Part shown: piece by piece, positions 44,583 through 55,830 of the stretch
How positions within the stretch are numbered: the stretch's first letter is position 1
Layout of the letters: each line of letters starts with the position of its first letter
Origin: Candidatus Accumulibacter regalis
GTDB lineage: Bacteria > Pseudomonadota > Gammaproteobacteria > Burkholderiales > Rhodocyclaceae
Direction of reading: 5' to 3'
NCBI GenBank assembly: GCA_000585075.1
Contig: JEMY01000076.1
Location: 1-55,938, forward strand
DNA length: 55,938 nt
The notes under the pieces: model-generated
What the model was told of the DNA's origin: nothing
The model's database searches: none
Seen by the model: only the letters and a program-made list of their open reading frames with translations
Made by a program: the position numbers and the translations under genes

Positions 44583-45482
44583 ATGTCATCCGTGATCCCG
44601 ATCCGTTACATCGAACCCGTCTACCGGCCACCCAGCGAAGCGCAGTCGCTGATCCTGCCGATCACCGACGGTTGTTCGTGGAATCGCTGCACCTTCTGCG
44701 AGATGTACACCGCGCCGCAGAAGCGCTTTCGTGCCCGCGACGAGGCCGAGGTGCTCGAAAGCATCGCGCGCACCGGCGAACGCTTCGGCAACGAAATCCG
44801 CCGCGTTTTCCTGGCCGACGGCGACGCCCTGGTCCTGCCGACGCGCCGCCTGCTCGCCGTCCTCGACGCCATCCGCCAGCACCTGCCCGCCGTGCGCCGT
44901 GTTTCGAGCTACTGCCTGCCGCGCAATCTGCGCCGCAAGTCGGTCGACGAACTGAGCGAACTGGCTGCCGCCGGCCTGTCGATCGCCTACGTCGGCGCCG
45001 AGTCCGGCGACGATGAAGTCCTCGCACGGGTCGGCAAGGGCGAGACCTTCGCTTCGACGCGGGCCGCGCTCGACAAGCTCGGCGCCGCCGGCATCACCCG
45101 CTCGGTGATGATTCTCAACGGCCTCGGCGGCCCGGCGCTGTCCTTGCGCCACGCTGAAAACTCGGCGCGCCTGGTCAACGCCACACAACCCGAATACCTG
45201 GCGACGCTGGTCGTCAGCTTCCCTCTTGGCGAAGAGCGCTTCCGCGCCGGTTTTCCCGACTGGCGAGCGCTGAGCCAACGCGAGTTGTTCGTCGAAATGG
45301 ATGCCTTTCTCGACCAGCTGCAACTGACGCGCACGGTCTTTCGCAGTGATCACGCGTCGAACTGGCTGGTCCTCAAGGGCACGCTGGGGGCGGACAAGCA
45401 GCGCCTCCTGAAGCAGGTACGGCAGGCGATCGCCGATCCGCAAGGCGCGGCGCTGCGCCCGGACTGGGCGCGGGGGCTGTAA
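44583..45482 (+). CDS. Radical SAM protein of unknown substrate
   Basis: A 299-residue radical SAM enzyme that uses a [4Fe-4S] cluster and S-adenosylmethionine. The cluster motif is CSWNRCTFC with CX4CX2C spacing, at about residues 31-39, instead of the usual CX3CX2C. Other parts of the fold are visible: VFLADGDALVLPTRRLL, then SSYCLPRNLRRKSVDEL and IAYVGAESGDDEVLARVGKG. There is no extra cluster domain. The sirtuin gene follows without any gap, so the two proteins may share a pathway. The start is an ATG 100 bases after the antiporter gene. Confidence 0.85.
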   Translation: MSSVIPIRYIEPVYRPPSEAQSLILPITDGCSWNRCTFCEMYTAPQKRFRARDEAEVLESIARTGERFGNEIRRVFLADGDALVLPTRRLLAVLDAIRQHLPAVRRVSSYCLPRNLRRKSVDELSELAAAGLSIAYVGAESGDDEVLARVGKGETFASTRAALDKLGAAGITRSVMILNGLGGPALSLRHAENSARLVNATQPEYLATLVVSFPLGEERFRAGFPDWRALSQRELFVEMDAFLDQLQLTRTVFRSDHASNWLVLKGTLGADKQRLLKQVRQAIADPQGAALRPDWARGL

Positions 45483-46319
45483 GTGGCCACCGACTACGCA
45501 CGCTGCGCCGAACTGATCGCCCAGGCCGACGGCCTGCTGATCACTGCCGGCGCCGGCATCGGCGTCGATTCAGGACTGCCCGATTTTCGCGGCACGCAGG
45601 GCTTCTGGGGCGCTTACCCGGCGCTCGGTCGCGCACGCATCGCCTTCGAGCAGATCGCCAACCCGGCCGCCTTCGCACGCCACCCCCGCCTCGCCTGGGG
45701 CTTCTACGGGCATCGCCTCAAGCTCTACCGGCGGACCGTTCCCCACCCCGGCTTTGCCATCCTGCGCCGCATCGGCACAATGCTGCCGCAAGGCGCTTTC
45801 GTGTTCACCAGCAACGTCGACGGGCAATTCCAGAAAGCCGGTTTCGCCGACCATCGCATCAGCGAATGCCACGGGTCCATCCATCACCTGCAGTGCAGCG
45901 CCGACTGCACGGGTGATCCGGGCGACATCTGGCCCGCCGACGACTTCGACCCGGAGATCGACGAAAGCGAATGTCTGCTCACCGGCGAGTGGCCGCTCTG
46001 CCCCCGCTGCCGGAAAATCGCCCGCCCGAATATCCTCATGTTCGGCGACTGGGGATGGCTGGCGCAGCGCAGCGACGCCCAGGAAGGTCGCCTGCAAGCC
46101 TGGCTGCGCGGCGTCGAACGCCTGCTGGTCATCGAAGTCGGCGCGGGCACCCACATTCCCACCGTGCGTCGGCTCGGCGAGCGCCTCAAGGGGCATCTGA
46201 TTCGCATCAACCCCGGGGAGCCGCAACTGCCCGAAGGAAAGGGAAGCACCGGCGTGGCGATCGCCGGCGGGGGACTGGAAGCCCTGCGCGCCATCGCTGC
46301 GCGTCTCGACCAGAAATAA
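45483..46319 (+). CDS. Sir2-family NAD-dependent protein deacylase
   Basis: A 278-residue sirtuin. The NAD-binding motif is ITAGAGIGVDSGLPDFRG. The catalytic region has FVFTSNVDGQFQKAGF and the histidine in ECHGSIHHLQCS. Zinc ligands are CSADC followed by CPRCRK. The GTG start immediately follows the stop of the radical SAM gene, with no intergenic base, which indicates coupling. The ending RINPGEPQLPEGKGSTGVAI is normal. Sirtuins remove acyl groups from lysine and release nicotinamide; a few act on ADP-ribose or tRNA. Confidence 0.9.
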   Translation: MATDYARCAELIAQADGLLITAGAGIGVDSGLPDFRGTQGFWGAYPALGRARIAFEQIANPAAFARHPRLAWGFYGHRLKLYRRTVPHPGFAILRRIGTMLPQGAFVFTSNVDGQFQKAGFADHRISECHGSIHHLQCSADCTGDPGDIWPADDFDPEIDESECLLTGEWPLCPRCRKIARPNILMFGDWGWLAQRSDAQEGRLQAWLRGVERLLVIEVGAGTHIPTVRRLGERLKGHLIRINPGEPQLPEGKGSTGVAIAGGGLEALRAIAARLDQK

Positions 46320-46388
46320 CGCACTCGCCCGTCGGCAGCAGTCGCGCCAGGATCGCCTTGGCCCGCCGCAGGCCGGCGGCGACGGCCA

Positions 46389-47537
46389 TCAATCACGCCG
46401 GAACGGCAGGTGCTCTGCCGCCTGGTCGCGATAGTCGGCCAGCGCCTGCCCCTGCTGCGCCAGATGACGGGCAAGCAAGGCGCGCATTTCCGGATCGGCA
46501 ATCCAGTGTGCGGAATGTACGACGGTCGGCGTAAAGCCGCGCGACAGCTTGTGTTCGCCGCCGGCGCCGGGCTCGAAGCGCGCCAGTCCGTGCTCCAGAC
46601 AATAGGCGATGCCCTGGTAGAAGCAGAGTTCGAAGTGCAGGCTGTGGTAGTGGCCGCTGCTCCCCCAGTAGCGCCCGTAGAGCGCTTCGTCGCTGCGAAA
46701 ACAGATCGCCACGGCCACCGGCAGCCCGCGATCACGGGCGACGAAGACGACCATGCGGCGGCCCAGCGCGGTCGCCAGGTCGGCAAAACAGGCGGCCGAG
46801 AAAACGGCATGATTGTTGAATTTCTCGAAAGTGTCGGCGTAGAGGGCGTGCAGCAGAGGCCATTCGGCAGCATCGATCTGATCCCCGTGGCGCGTTTCTA
46901 TTGCCAGGCCGCTCTCCTGCACCCGCCGCCTCTCGGCTTTCACCTTGCGCCGCTTGGCGGCGCTGAAGGTCGCCAGATAGCCGTCGAAATCGCCGCAGCC
47001 GGGATTCAGCCAGTGGAACTGCACGTCGTGGCTGATCAACAGGCCCGCGTTGTGCAGCCGTTGCACCTCGTCGTCGTCGGGCAGGGCGACGTGCCATGAA
47101 GACAGTCCGGCGCTGGCGAGCAGCTTGCGCGCGCCATCGACCAGCGCCTGGCGAACGCTGGCCGCCTGCAGCCCGGCGGCGACGAGAAAGCGCGGCCCGG
47201 CCACCGGCGTGTGCGGCAGGCAGCTCATCAGCTTCGGGTAGTACTCCCGGCCGAGCTGCCGGTAAGCCGCCGCCCACGACCAGTCGTAGATGAAATCGCC
47301 ATGTGAATGGGTCTTCACGTAGAGCGGCAGAAGACCGACGACGGCGCCGCTTTCGTCGCTCGCCAGCAGATGGCGGGCGGCCCATCCCCACGCACGCGCC
47401 GCAGCCCCGTGCTGCTCGATGATGGTCAGAAAATCGGCGTTCAGAAACGGATGCCCGGCCGGACAGAGGCGCGCCCACGCCGAGCGCGGAAGCGCACTCG
47501 CCGACGGCGCGACAGTGATCGAAATGCAGGACTGCAA
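46389..47537 (-). CDS. GNAT-fold N-acetyltransferase, peptidogalycan-type (DUF482)
   Basis: A 382-residue member of the FemAB-like DUF482 family, described in proteobacteria as peptidogalycan biosynthesis or GNAT protein. Blocks include HPFLNADFLTIIEQHGAA, then YDWSWAAAYRQLGREYYPKL and YLATFSAAKRRKVKAERR. It ends in a second GNAT half with YGRYWGSSGHYHSLHFELCF and PGAGGEHKLSRGFTP. No signal peptide or membrane segment is present. The acyl donor and target are unknown. It is convergent with the sirtuin gene and shares its upstream region with the repeat. Confidence 0.85.
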   Translation of the reverse strand: MQSCISITVAPSASALPRSAWARLCPAGHPFLNADFLTIIEQHGAAARAWGWAARHLLASDESGAVVGLLPLYVKTHSHGDFIYDWSWAAAYRQLGREYYPKLMSCLPHTPVAGPRFLVAAGLQAASVRQALVDGARKLLASAGLSSWHVALPDDDEVQRLHNAGLLISHDVQFHWLNPGCGDFDGYLATFSAAKRRKVKAERRRVQESGLAIETRHGDQIDAAEWPLLHALYADTFEKFNNHAVFSAACFADLATALGRRMVVFVARDRGLPVAVAICFRSDEALYGRYWGSSGHYHSLHFELCFYQGIAYCLEHGLARFEPGAGGEHKLSRGFTPTVVHSAHWIADPEMRALLARHLAQQGQALADYRDQAAEHLPFRRD

Positions 47538-47957
47538 AAGGTTCTCCCGGAGGATGGCGGTAGCTTGGCGGATGAAGCAGCAGCGTCAATGGTACGTCAG
47601 GCGTGCCCGTCGCGACCGTCACCCGGCGCTGGCTGGGCGCACGCCGGAAGTCGGGCACGACAAGACCCGGGAGGCCAGTGCAGAGCTGCCCTGGCCGCCA
47701 CATCCGGCCAGGCATTCCCCAGCCACTGTCATTACCGCGTCGGCTACGCCTCCTCGCAATGACGTGCAGGGCGCTCTGGCGCCGCATCTCCGACGCGACT
47801 TTCAGCACGCCGGACAGCCGCTTGAAACCCTGTCGGCGCTGGCATTCCCAGGTTCCGTACTGCGCCCACCACGGCGCTTGTCCTTTCCCTTGATAGGTGT
47901 GCAGCTTTGGTGCATCATCGCCCGCCAACGACGCCCTTCGGCGCAGGTGGTTGCGAA
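47538..47957. other. Intergenic region containing a shorter copy of the palindromic repeat
   Basis: About 420 bases with no gene. The repeat copy at 47713-47864 takes up the middle. Some frames remain open by chance in this GC-rich sequence. The kinase gene starts at the end of this stretch. Confidence 0.5.
47713..47864. repeat. Dispersed palindromic repeat, one-armed copy
   Basis: It shares both flanks with the full copy near 6.7 kb: CATTCCCCAGCCACTGTCATT at the start, then CGTCGGCTACGCCTCCTCGC and AATGACGTG, then the CACGCCGGACAGCCGCTTGA and AACC block. The left arm and the 53-base centre are missing, which looks like a deletion between the arms. Confidence 0.75.
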
Positions 47958-49607
47958 ATGAACGTGAGCAGGCAAACGCATGGCGCCGACGCGCTGCGGG
48001 AATACCGGGCGATCTTCGACAACGCGGCGGTGGGAATCGTCTTCACCCGCGATCGGACCATCTATCGCTGCAATCGGCGCAGCGTCGAATTGCTCGGCTA
48101 CCGTCCGGGCGAACTCGAAGGGCTGCCCGGCCGGGACATGTATCCGTCGCAGGAAAGCTACGAGGAAATCGGTCGACAGGCAGGTCCCCTGCTCGCTGCT
48201 GGCCTGGCTTTCGAAAGCGACTGGCAATACAAGCGCCGCGACGGGCAGCTCGTCTGGTTTCACGTCTACGGGCGCGCGGTCGATCCGCAGCGCACCGATC
48301 AGGGAACGGTCTGGATTCTCGAAGACGTCAGCGAAGCACGCCGTGTCCATGAAGCGCACAGGCAGGCGCTGGCTGAAATGCAGGCGATCATGGACAACGC
48401 CTCGGTGGCCATTCTTTTTACCCGCGAACGCAAACTCGCGCGCTACAACCCGAGATTCGCCGAGCTCTTCGGCTACCCTGGCGAGAGCGCCATCGGCCTG
48501 CCCGGCCGGGCGCTCTATCCCAGCGACGAGGACTATGCCGAAATGGGTCGCCTGGCGTCCCCGCTGCTCTCGCAGGGCAGGCCATTCCAGCACGAACAGT
48601 TCCTGCAACGGGCCGACGGCAGTCGATTCTGGGCCAACATGATCGCCTACCTGATCGATCCGGAGGATCCGGGCAAGGGAACCATCTGGCTGGTCGAAGA
48701 CCGTAGCCAGTTCAAGCGCGCCGAGGAGGCGCTGCAAGAGAATCTGCTGCAGCTCAAGGAAAGCAACCGCCGTCTGGAAGACACGCAGAGCCAGCTGCTG
48801 CAAGCGGAAAAAATGGCCTCGATCGGCCAGCTGGCCGCCGGGGTGGCGCACGAGATCAACAATCCGGTCGGCTTTGTCAGCTCGAACATGCGCACGCTGG
48901 CCACCTACACCGACGGCCTGCTCAAGTTGATCGACGCCTACGCGGCGGTGACCGAGAAACTGCAACTGCCGGCCGACGCCGCCGCCACACTGCAGGCGCT
49001 GCGCACAGCGATCGATCTCGACTATCTGCGCGACGACCTCAAGGACCTCCTGCACGAATCGGACGATGGTCTGCAACGCGTTCGCCAGATCGTCCAGGAC
49101 CTGAAGGATTTCTCGCACATCGATTCCGGCGAGTGGACAGCGGTCGACCTCAACGCGTGCATCAAGAGTACGCTGAACGTGGTCTGGAACGAGCTCAAAT
49201 ACAAGGCGAAAATCGATTTCGTTCCGGGTGACCTGCCGGAGGTGCGGTGCAATGCGCCGCAGGTCAATCAGGTGATCATGAACCTGCTGGTCAATGCCGC
49301 GCAGGCCATCGAAAGCAGCGGCACGATCAGCATCCGCAGCGGCCATGACGGAGCCATGGCCTGGTTCGAGATCGAAGACACCGGCAGCGGCATGAGCGAG
49401 CAGGTTCGCAAGCGCATTTTCGAACCGTTCTTCACCACCAAGGCGGTCGGAACGGGAACCGGCCTCGGACTTTCCGTTTCCTATGGCATCGTCAACAAGC
49501 ACGGCGGGCGAATGGAGGTCTTCAGCACCCCGGGCGTCGGCACGCGCTTTCGTGTGTCACTGCCTATCGCCGGCCGTCCCGATAGCGAACCGGCAACGCT
49601 CGCATAG
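47958..49607 (+). CDS. PAS-domain sensor histidine kinase
   Basis: A 549-residue soluble kinase. Two PAS domains (about residues 12-125 and 140-250) each end with a PAC-like strand pattern. A coiled coil (about 255-285) leads to the dimerisation helix with the phosphoacceptor H298 in GVAHEINNPVGF. The ATPase lobe has NAAQAIESSGTISIR, EIEDTGSGMSE and GTGLGLSVSYGIV, all intact. There is no receiver domain, and no response regulator gene is adjacent. I start at MNVSRQTHG because the longer frame runs into the repeat region. No transmembrane helix is seen, so it senses a cytoplasmic signal. Confidence 0.9.
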   Translation: MNVSRQTHGADALREYRAIFDNAAVGIVFTRDRTIYRCNRRSVELLGYRPGELEGLPGRDMYPSQESYEEIGRQAGPLLAAGLAFESDWQYKRRDGQLVWFHVYGRAVDPQRTDQGTVWILEDVSEARRVHEAHRQALAEMQAIMDNASVAILFTRERKLARYNPRFAELFGYPGESAIGLPGRALYPSDEDYAEMGRLASPLLSQGRPFQHEQFLQRADGSRFWANMIAYLIDPEDPGKGTIWLVEDRSQFKRAEEALQENLLQLKESNRRLEDTQSQLLQAEKMASIGQLAAGVAHEINNPVGFVSSNMRTLATYTDGLLKLIDAYAAVTEKLQLPADAAATLQALRTAIDLDYLRDDLKDLLHESDDGLQRVRQIVQDLKDFSHIDSGEWTAVDLNACIKSTLNVVWNELKYKAKIDFVPGDLPEVRCNAPQVNQVIMNLLVNAAQAIESSGTISIRSGHDGAMAWFEIEDTGSGMSEQVRKRIFEPFFTTKAVGTGTGLGLSVSYGIVNKHGGRMEVFSTPGVGTRFRVSLPIAGRPDSEPATLA

Positions 49608-49655
49608 ACCCGGCCGCGGGCGTGCCGGGAAGACGCCGCCGGCAGCAGCCGGCAC

Positions 49656-52373
<2,718 letters not shown>

Positions 52374-52694
52374 GAAGGACCTCCGGACGGAATTGTGCGA
52401 GCTACGGGAAACAGGCAGATAGCTGGCAGTGCGACTCTTTCCCCGGTTGGACAATCCGCCAGCGCGGCCTGCGTCGCGGCAGCTGTGAGCGAGTTCTGAC
52501 AGGCGACTGCCTAATAATAGACCCTAATCCTCCGCCACCACATTGTAGAGGAAACGGCGCGCCGCCCGGCACTGCCCCGGCCCCCGCCACCGACCCGCGC
52601 CTGCGCGCCGGACACGCTTTGTATACAATCGAGGCGTATCAACCTCGTGACGCTTCTTTCAAGCGCTCACCACCCTCACGCCAAGGAGACCCGA
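52374..52694. other. Divergent regulatory region between acnA and DJ-1/PfpI gene
   Basis: About 320 bases without a gene. An AT-richer patch near 52510-52530 (TAATAATAGACCCTAATCC) may hold the acnA promoter on the minus strand. A perfect palindrome closer to the DJ-1 gene is listed separately. Confidence 0.5.
52619..52628. promoter_or_regulatory. Palindrome TTGTATACAA, candidate operator overlapping a -10
   Basis: TTGTATACAA is a perfect 10-base palindrome in a GC-rich surrounding. It overlaps TACAAT, a plausible -10 hexamer, about 65 bases before the DJ-1/PfpI ATG. No good -35 is seen, so activation or a different promoter class is possible. GntR-type regulators use similar short palindromes; the assignment is an inference. 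Confidence 0.35.
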
Positions 52695-53276
52695 ATGGCC
52701 GCAAAAATGATCCTCTTGCTGACCGGTGATTTCACCGAAGACTACGAAACGATGGTCCCTTTCCAGGCCTTGCAGATGGTCGGCCACACGGTGCACGCCG
52801 TCTGCCCGGGCAAGACCGGCGGCGAACAGGTGCGCACCGCCATCCACGATTTCGAAGGCGACCAGACGTACAGCGAAAAACCGGGACACCGCTTCACGCT
52901 CAACGCCGAGTTCGCGACGGTGAATGCCGAAGACTACGACGCGCTGGTCATTCCGGGTGGCCGTGCCCCGGAATACCTGCGTCTCGACCCGGCGGTGATC
53001 GCCATGGTGCAGCATTTCGCCAGCAGCGGAAAACCGATCGCCGCCATCTGCCACGGTGCGCAACTGCTGGCCGCCGCCGGTGTCCTGGGCGGACGCTCGT
53101 GCAGCGCCTATCCGGCCTGCGCACCAGAGGTGCGCGCGGCCGGTGGCAACTTCGCGGACATCCCGATCGATGAGGCGGTGGTCGATGGCAACCTGATCAC
53201 CGCGCCCGCCTGGCCCGCACACGCCGACTGGCTGGCCAAGTTCCTCAAGGTCCTGGGAACGCGCATCGAGCCATGA
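52695..53276 (+). CDS. DJ-1/PfpI family protein
   Basis: A 193-residue class I glutamine-amidotransferase-like protein of the PfpI/YhbO group, proposed deglycase, chaperone or protease. The nucleophile elbow is [15 protein letters not shown] with C119-H120, and the conserved acidic residue is E15 in [23 protein letters not shown] is also typical. The length is near normal (PfpI itself has 166 residues). A strong AAGGAG precedes the ATG; a longer frame would add 16 residues and is not supported by the ribosome site. It is divergent from acnA. Confidence 0.9.
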   Translation: MAAKMILLLTGDFTEDYETMVPFQALQMVGHTVHAVCPGKTGGEQVRTAIHDFEGDQTYSEKPGHRFTLNAEFATVNAEDYDALVIPGGRAPEYLRLDPAVIAMVQHFASSGKPIAAICHGAQLLAAAGVLGGRSCSAYPACAPEVRAAGGNFADIPIDEAVVDGNLITAPAWPAHADWLAKFLKVLGTRIEP

Positions 53277-53306
53277 GGCGCTGAGCAGCGGCGGGGGAGC
53301 GGCGGC

Positions 53307-55277
53307 TCACCACAGCTTGCGCGTATCGAGCCAGCTCACCCGCCCGGTGCGCCGCTTGACTTCGTGGTACATGTGCGCGGTTCCGCCGCGGCCGTCGCCG
53401 CCACCGCCGTTCCACAGGCAGATGAAACGCACCTTGTCGATCCCCCAGGCCAGGGCCGTATACAGCAGCCAGAGGTTGCAGCGCTCGTAAGCGTTCGCCG
53501 CTTCGCCGCGCACGTCTGTCGGCAGCGAACCGAGCTCCGCCGGCATGATGCGCGGCTCGTCGGCGAGCATGGCGGTCAGCGTGAAATAGCGCTGCCGCCA
53601 GTGCTCGCCGTTGCTCGCCGGCAGGACCGAGCGCTCGATGAACTCGGGCTCCTCGAAAGGCAGCATCGGTTGCAGGCGGACGCCGCGCGCCTGACACGCT
53701 TCCAGAAACAGCAGGTCGCCACCGCTGGCGGCCTGCGACAGCGCCAGATCACCGGCGCCCGCGCCGAGCTGGTCGAGCGCCTCGGCGATCCTCGCCGCCG
53801 CCAGCGCCTCCCTGTCGGCCGGAAAGCGCGGCGGTTCGCGGCCGGCAGCGTCGATCATGTGACCGCTGAAGAGCAGTACCTGGCGCGGCTCGAACGGCGG
53901 GCTGCTGCGCTCGATCTCGCGTTCGACGATGGCCAGCGCGGCAGCCGTCTCGGCTGGCCGGAAGTCGATGTCGCGCAGCAGGTACAGCGTCTGGCGACTC
54001 GAATCGAGCGCGAACCAGTCGCGGTTGGCCGCCGCCACCATGTTCGCGTATTCCTTGCCGACGCTGGCCAGCGGATTGACCAGCAAACAGAGTTCGGCGT
54101 AGCTGGCGCGCGCCCAGTAGTCCTTGCGGTCGCGCTCCTGGGCGGTCAGGCTGGACCACAGGACACCACCGATGAGGTTGTCGATCACCGTCTGGCTGGT
54201 CTCGCCGCCACAATGCCGGCGCAGCAGTTGCAGGGTCAGCGCGTTGATCCCCGAGTAGTGGTGCGCCGGGTCGGCGATGAAAGCCTGGTAGTAGGGTTCG
54301 ATGGCCTCGCCGAGCGCCGCATTCTCGTGCCTGGCGGCGGCCTGCATCTGTGCTGGCGTGAGCCCCGGCTGGCGCCAGCGCGCCAGCCAGCTCTCCTTTT
54401 CGACGCGCCCGAGCAGGGCCCAGCATTCGGCATCGCGAGGATAGTCGCGGGTCAGCTGCCGCACCCACTCGCGCGCCTCCTCGAAGCGGCCCAGGCGACC
54501 CAGGCAGACCGCCTTTTTCTCCCGGCTGGCCTTGTCGTCGGCGTCGATGGCCAGCGCCAGGTCGAATTGCTCGAGTGCCAGCTGATACTGCTTGAGCTTG
54601 AGCAGGGCGTTGCCGGCAGTGCGTTTGGCTTCGCGGTGCAGGGCGCGGATCGGCGTCTCGTCGGCGAGCACGAGAATGTCGCCGGGACGGTTTTTCTGCC
54701 GCGCAATCTCCATTCGTCGATCCCAGCTGGCATGGGCGTCGGAAAACTCGTTGCGCTGCTCGAGCAGCAACTGCCGCCACTGCGGCTGTTCGAGATTGGG
54801 GATCAGCTGAAAGACCGGGCTCACCTTGCGCCGCGTCGAGCTGGCCATGCTGGCGCGCACCATCGCCGTCAACGCCGCACAGTCCGCCGCCAGAGTCGCC
54901 GGGTCGGGGGCGCCGTCCTTCAGCGTGTAGCGCAGCTTGCGATCGGTATAGATGTCGAAGGGCTGGCTGGGGCGCGGCCCCTGCACCAGCACGACGCCGC
55001 GCGCGCGCAGCGCGTGGCGGACGCCGAGCTCGTACCAGACATTCGGATTGTCGAGCGTCAGGTCGGCGACGACCAGGTCGGCAAGCAGCAGCTCCTGGAA
55101 CATGTCGGCGCGGATGTCGCCGGGACGCTCCTCTTCGTCGGCCCGGAAGACCTCCATCCCGGCCGCCTCCAGCGCCGGCCGGATGTACTCGGCGTACACG
55201 CGATTGAAGTCGATCAGCTGCCCATCGTGCCCCGGCTTGCTGCCGAAAGGCATGGCGACAAAGGCGTGTGCTTTCAT
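53307..55277 (-). CDS. TIR/deoxyribosyltransferase-like-TPR-SLOG-like signalling protein
   Basis: A 656-residue soluble protein. Residues 1 to about 120 are a nucleoside 2-deoxyribosyltransferase/TIR-like domain: HAFVAMPFG, then ADLVVADLTLDNPNVWYELG with E83 at the position of the catalytic glutamate. Helical TPR-like repeats follow (about 195-300: KTRAGNALLKLKQYQLAL-type and RLGRFEEAREWVRQL). Then comes YYQAFIADPAHHYSGINALT, typical of the MAP3K TRAF-binding (DUF4071-like) region. The C-terminal part has LLFSGHMIDAAGREPPRFPA, then ASGGDLLFLEACQARGVRLQ and MLPFEEPEF, like SLOG/LOG nucleotide-binding domains. It stands alone on its strand. The role in signalling or defence is an inference; domain names are from memory. 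Confidence 0.72.
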   Translation of the reverse strand: MKAHAFVAMPFGSKPGHDGQLIDFNRVYAEYIRPALEAAGMEVFRADEEERPGDIRADMFQELLLADLVVADLTLDNPNVWYELGVRHALRARGVVLVQGPRPSQPFDIYTDRKLRYTLKDGAPDPATLAADCAALTAMVRASMASSTRRKVSPVFQLIPNLEQPQWRQLLLEQRNEFSDAHASWDRRMEIARQKNRPGDILVLADETPIRALHREAKRTAGNALLKLKQYQLALEQFDLALAIDADDKASREKKAVCLGRLGRFEEAREWVRQLTRDYPRDAECWALLGRVEKESWLARWRQPGLTPAQMQAAARHENAALGEAIEPYYQAFIADPAHHYSGINALTLQLLRRHCGGETSQTVIDNLIGGVLWSSLTAQERDRKDYWARASYAELCLLVNPLASVGKEYANMVAAANRDWFALDSSRQTLYLLRDIDFRPAETAAALAIVEREIERSSPPFEPRQVLLFSGHMIDAAGREPPRFPADREALAAARIAEALDQLGAGAGDLALSQAASGGDLLFLEACQARGVRLQPMLPFEEPEFIERSVLPASNGEHWRQRYFTLTAMLADEPRIMPAELGSLPTDVRGEAANAYERCNLWLLYTALAWGIDKVRFICLWNGGGGDGRGGTAHMYHEVKRRTGRVSWLDTRKLW

Positions 55278-55345
55278 TCCCGTCTCCGAGCAAAGGCAAG
55301 CGACCGATACCGAGCGCTCGTGTAGTGCTGGTCACCATACCAAAG

Positions 55346-55380
55346 TCATGGCGAGGAGGCGGATCCGACGCGATTCGCCG
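55346..55380. repeat. Divergent single arm of the palindromic repeat
   Basis: GTCATGGCGAGGAGGCGGAT followed by CCGACGCG is close to the left arm of the repeat near 6.7 kb (GTCATTGCGAGGAGGCGTAG, then CCGACGCG). The second arm and the flanks are absent, so this is probably a vestige. Confidence 0.45.
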
Positions 55381-55830
55381 TCAGCGGGCAACGACGCGAG
55401 CGCCGTCGCCATGCCCCTCGACATAGACCACCTGCCCCTTGCGCAGGCCCGCGACGCCGGGCTGGGTGACCGAAATCAGGATGCCGCTGCCGGTACGAAC
55501 GACGATCTGCTGCCCGGGAACGGGCTGCGCATGGGTTTTCTCGACTTCGTTACCGGCGACCGCTCCGCCAACCGCTGCCAGCACCATCGCCACGTCGCGG
55601 CCGCTACCCGCACCGATCAGGCTGCCGACACTCAACCCGGCCAGACCGCCGACCACCGCGCCGACACCGGCGTGATGGGAGGTCGGCAACGGGACGTCGA
55701 CGATCTGTTCGACCACGCCGGTACGAACCCCCATTTCCCCCGCCTGCTGGCCGACGCCCGCACAGGCGGCGAGGAAGCCAAGCAGGGCAAGGACCGACCG
55801 GCGGGACGGGAATCCGTGCACCAGGGCCAT
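55381..55830 (-). CDS. Glycine-zipper outer-membrane lipoprotein (SlyB/Pcp-like)
   Basis: A 149-residue lipoprotein. The lipobox LAAC ends a hydrophobic signal (SVLALLGFLAAC). A glycine-zipper segment follows (VGAVVGGLAGLSVGSLIGAG and VAMVLAAVGGAVAGNEVEK), typical of SlyB/Pcp proteins that insert in or lie under the outer membrane. The C-terminal strands (QQIVVRTGSGILISVTQ, then GLRKGQVVYVEGHGDGARV) complete the family. The start is uncertain; a frame 17 codons longer is open, but the signal peptide fits the inner ATG better. The gene is close to the window edge and has no obvious partner. Confidence 0.82.
   Translation of the reverse strand: MALVHGFPSRRSVLALLGFLAACAGVGQQAGEMGVRTGVVEQIVDVPLPTSHHAGVGAVVGGLAGLSVGSLIGAGSGRDVAMVLAAVGGAVAGNEVEKTHAQPVPGQQIVVRTGSGILISVTQPGVAGLRKGQVVYVEGHGDGARVVAR

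Noticed and set aside
53364-55325. 650-codon plus-strand frame opposite the TIR/TPR/SLOG-like protein
   Set aside because: It has no recognisable domain; the minus-strand protein has coherent motifs over its full length.
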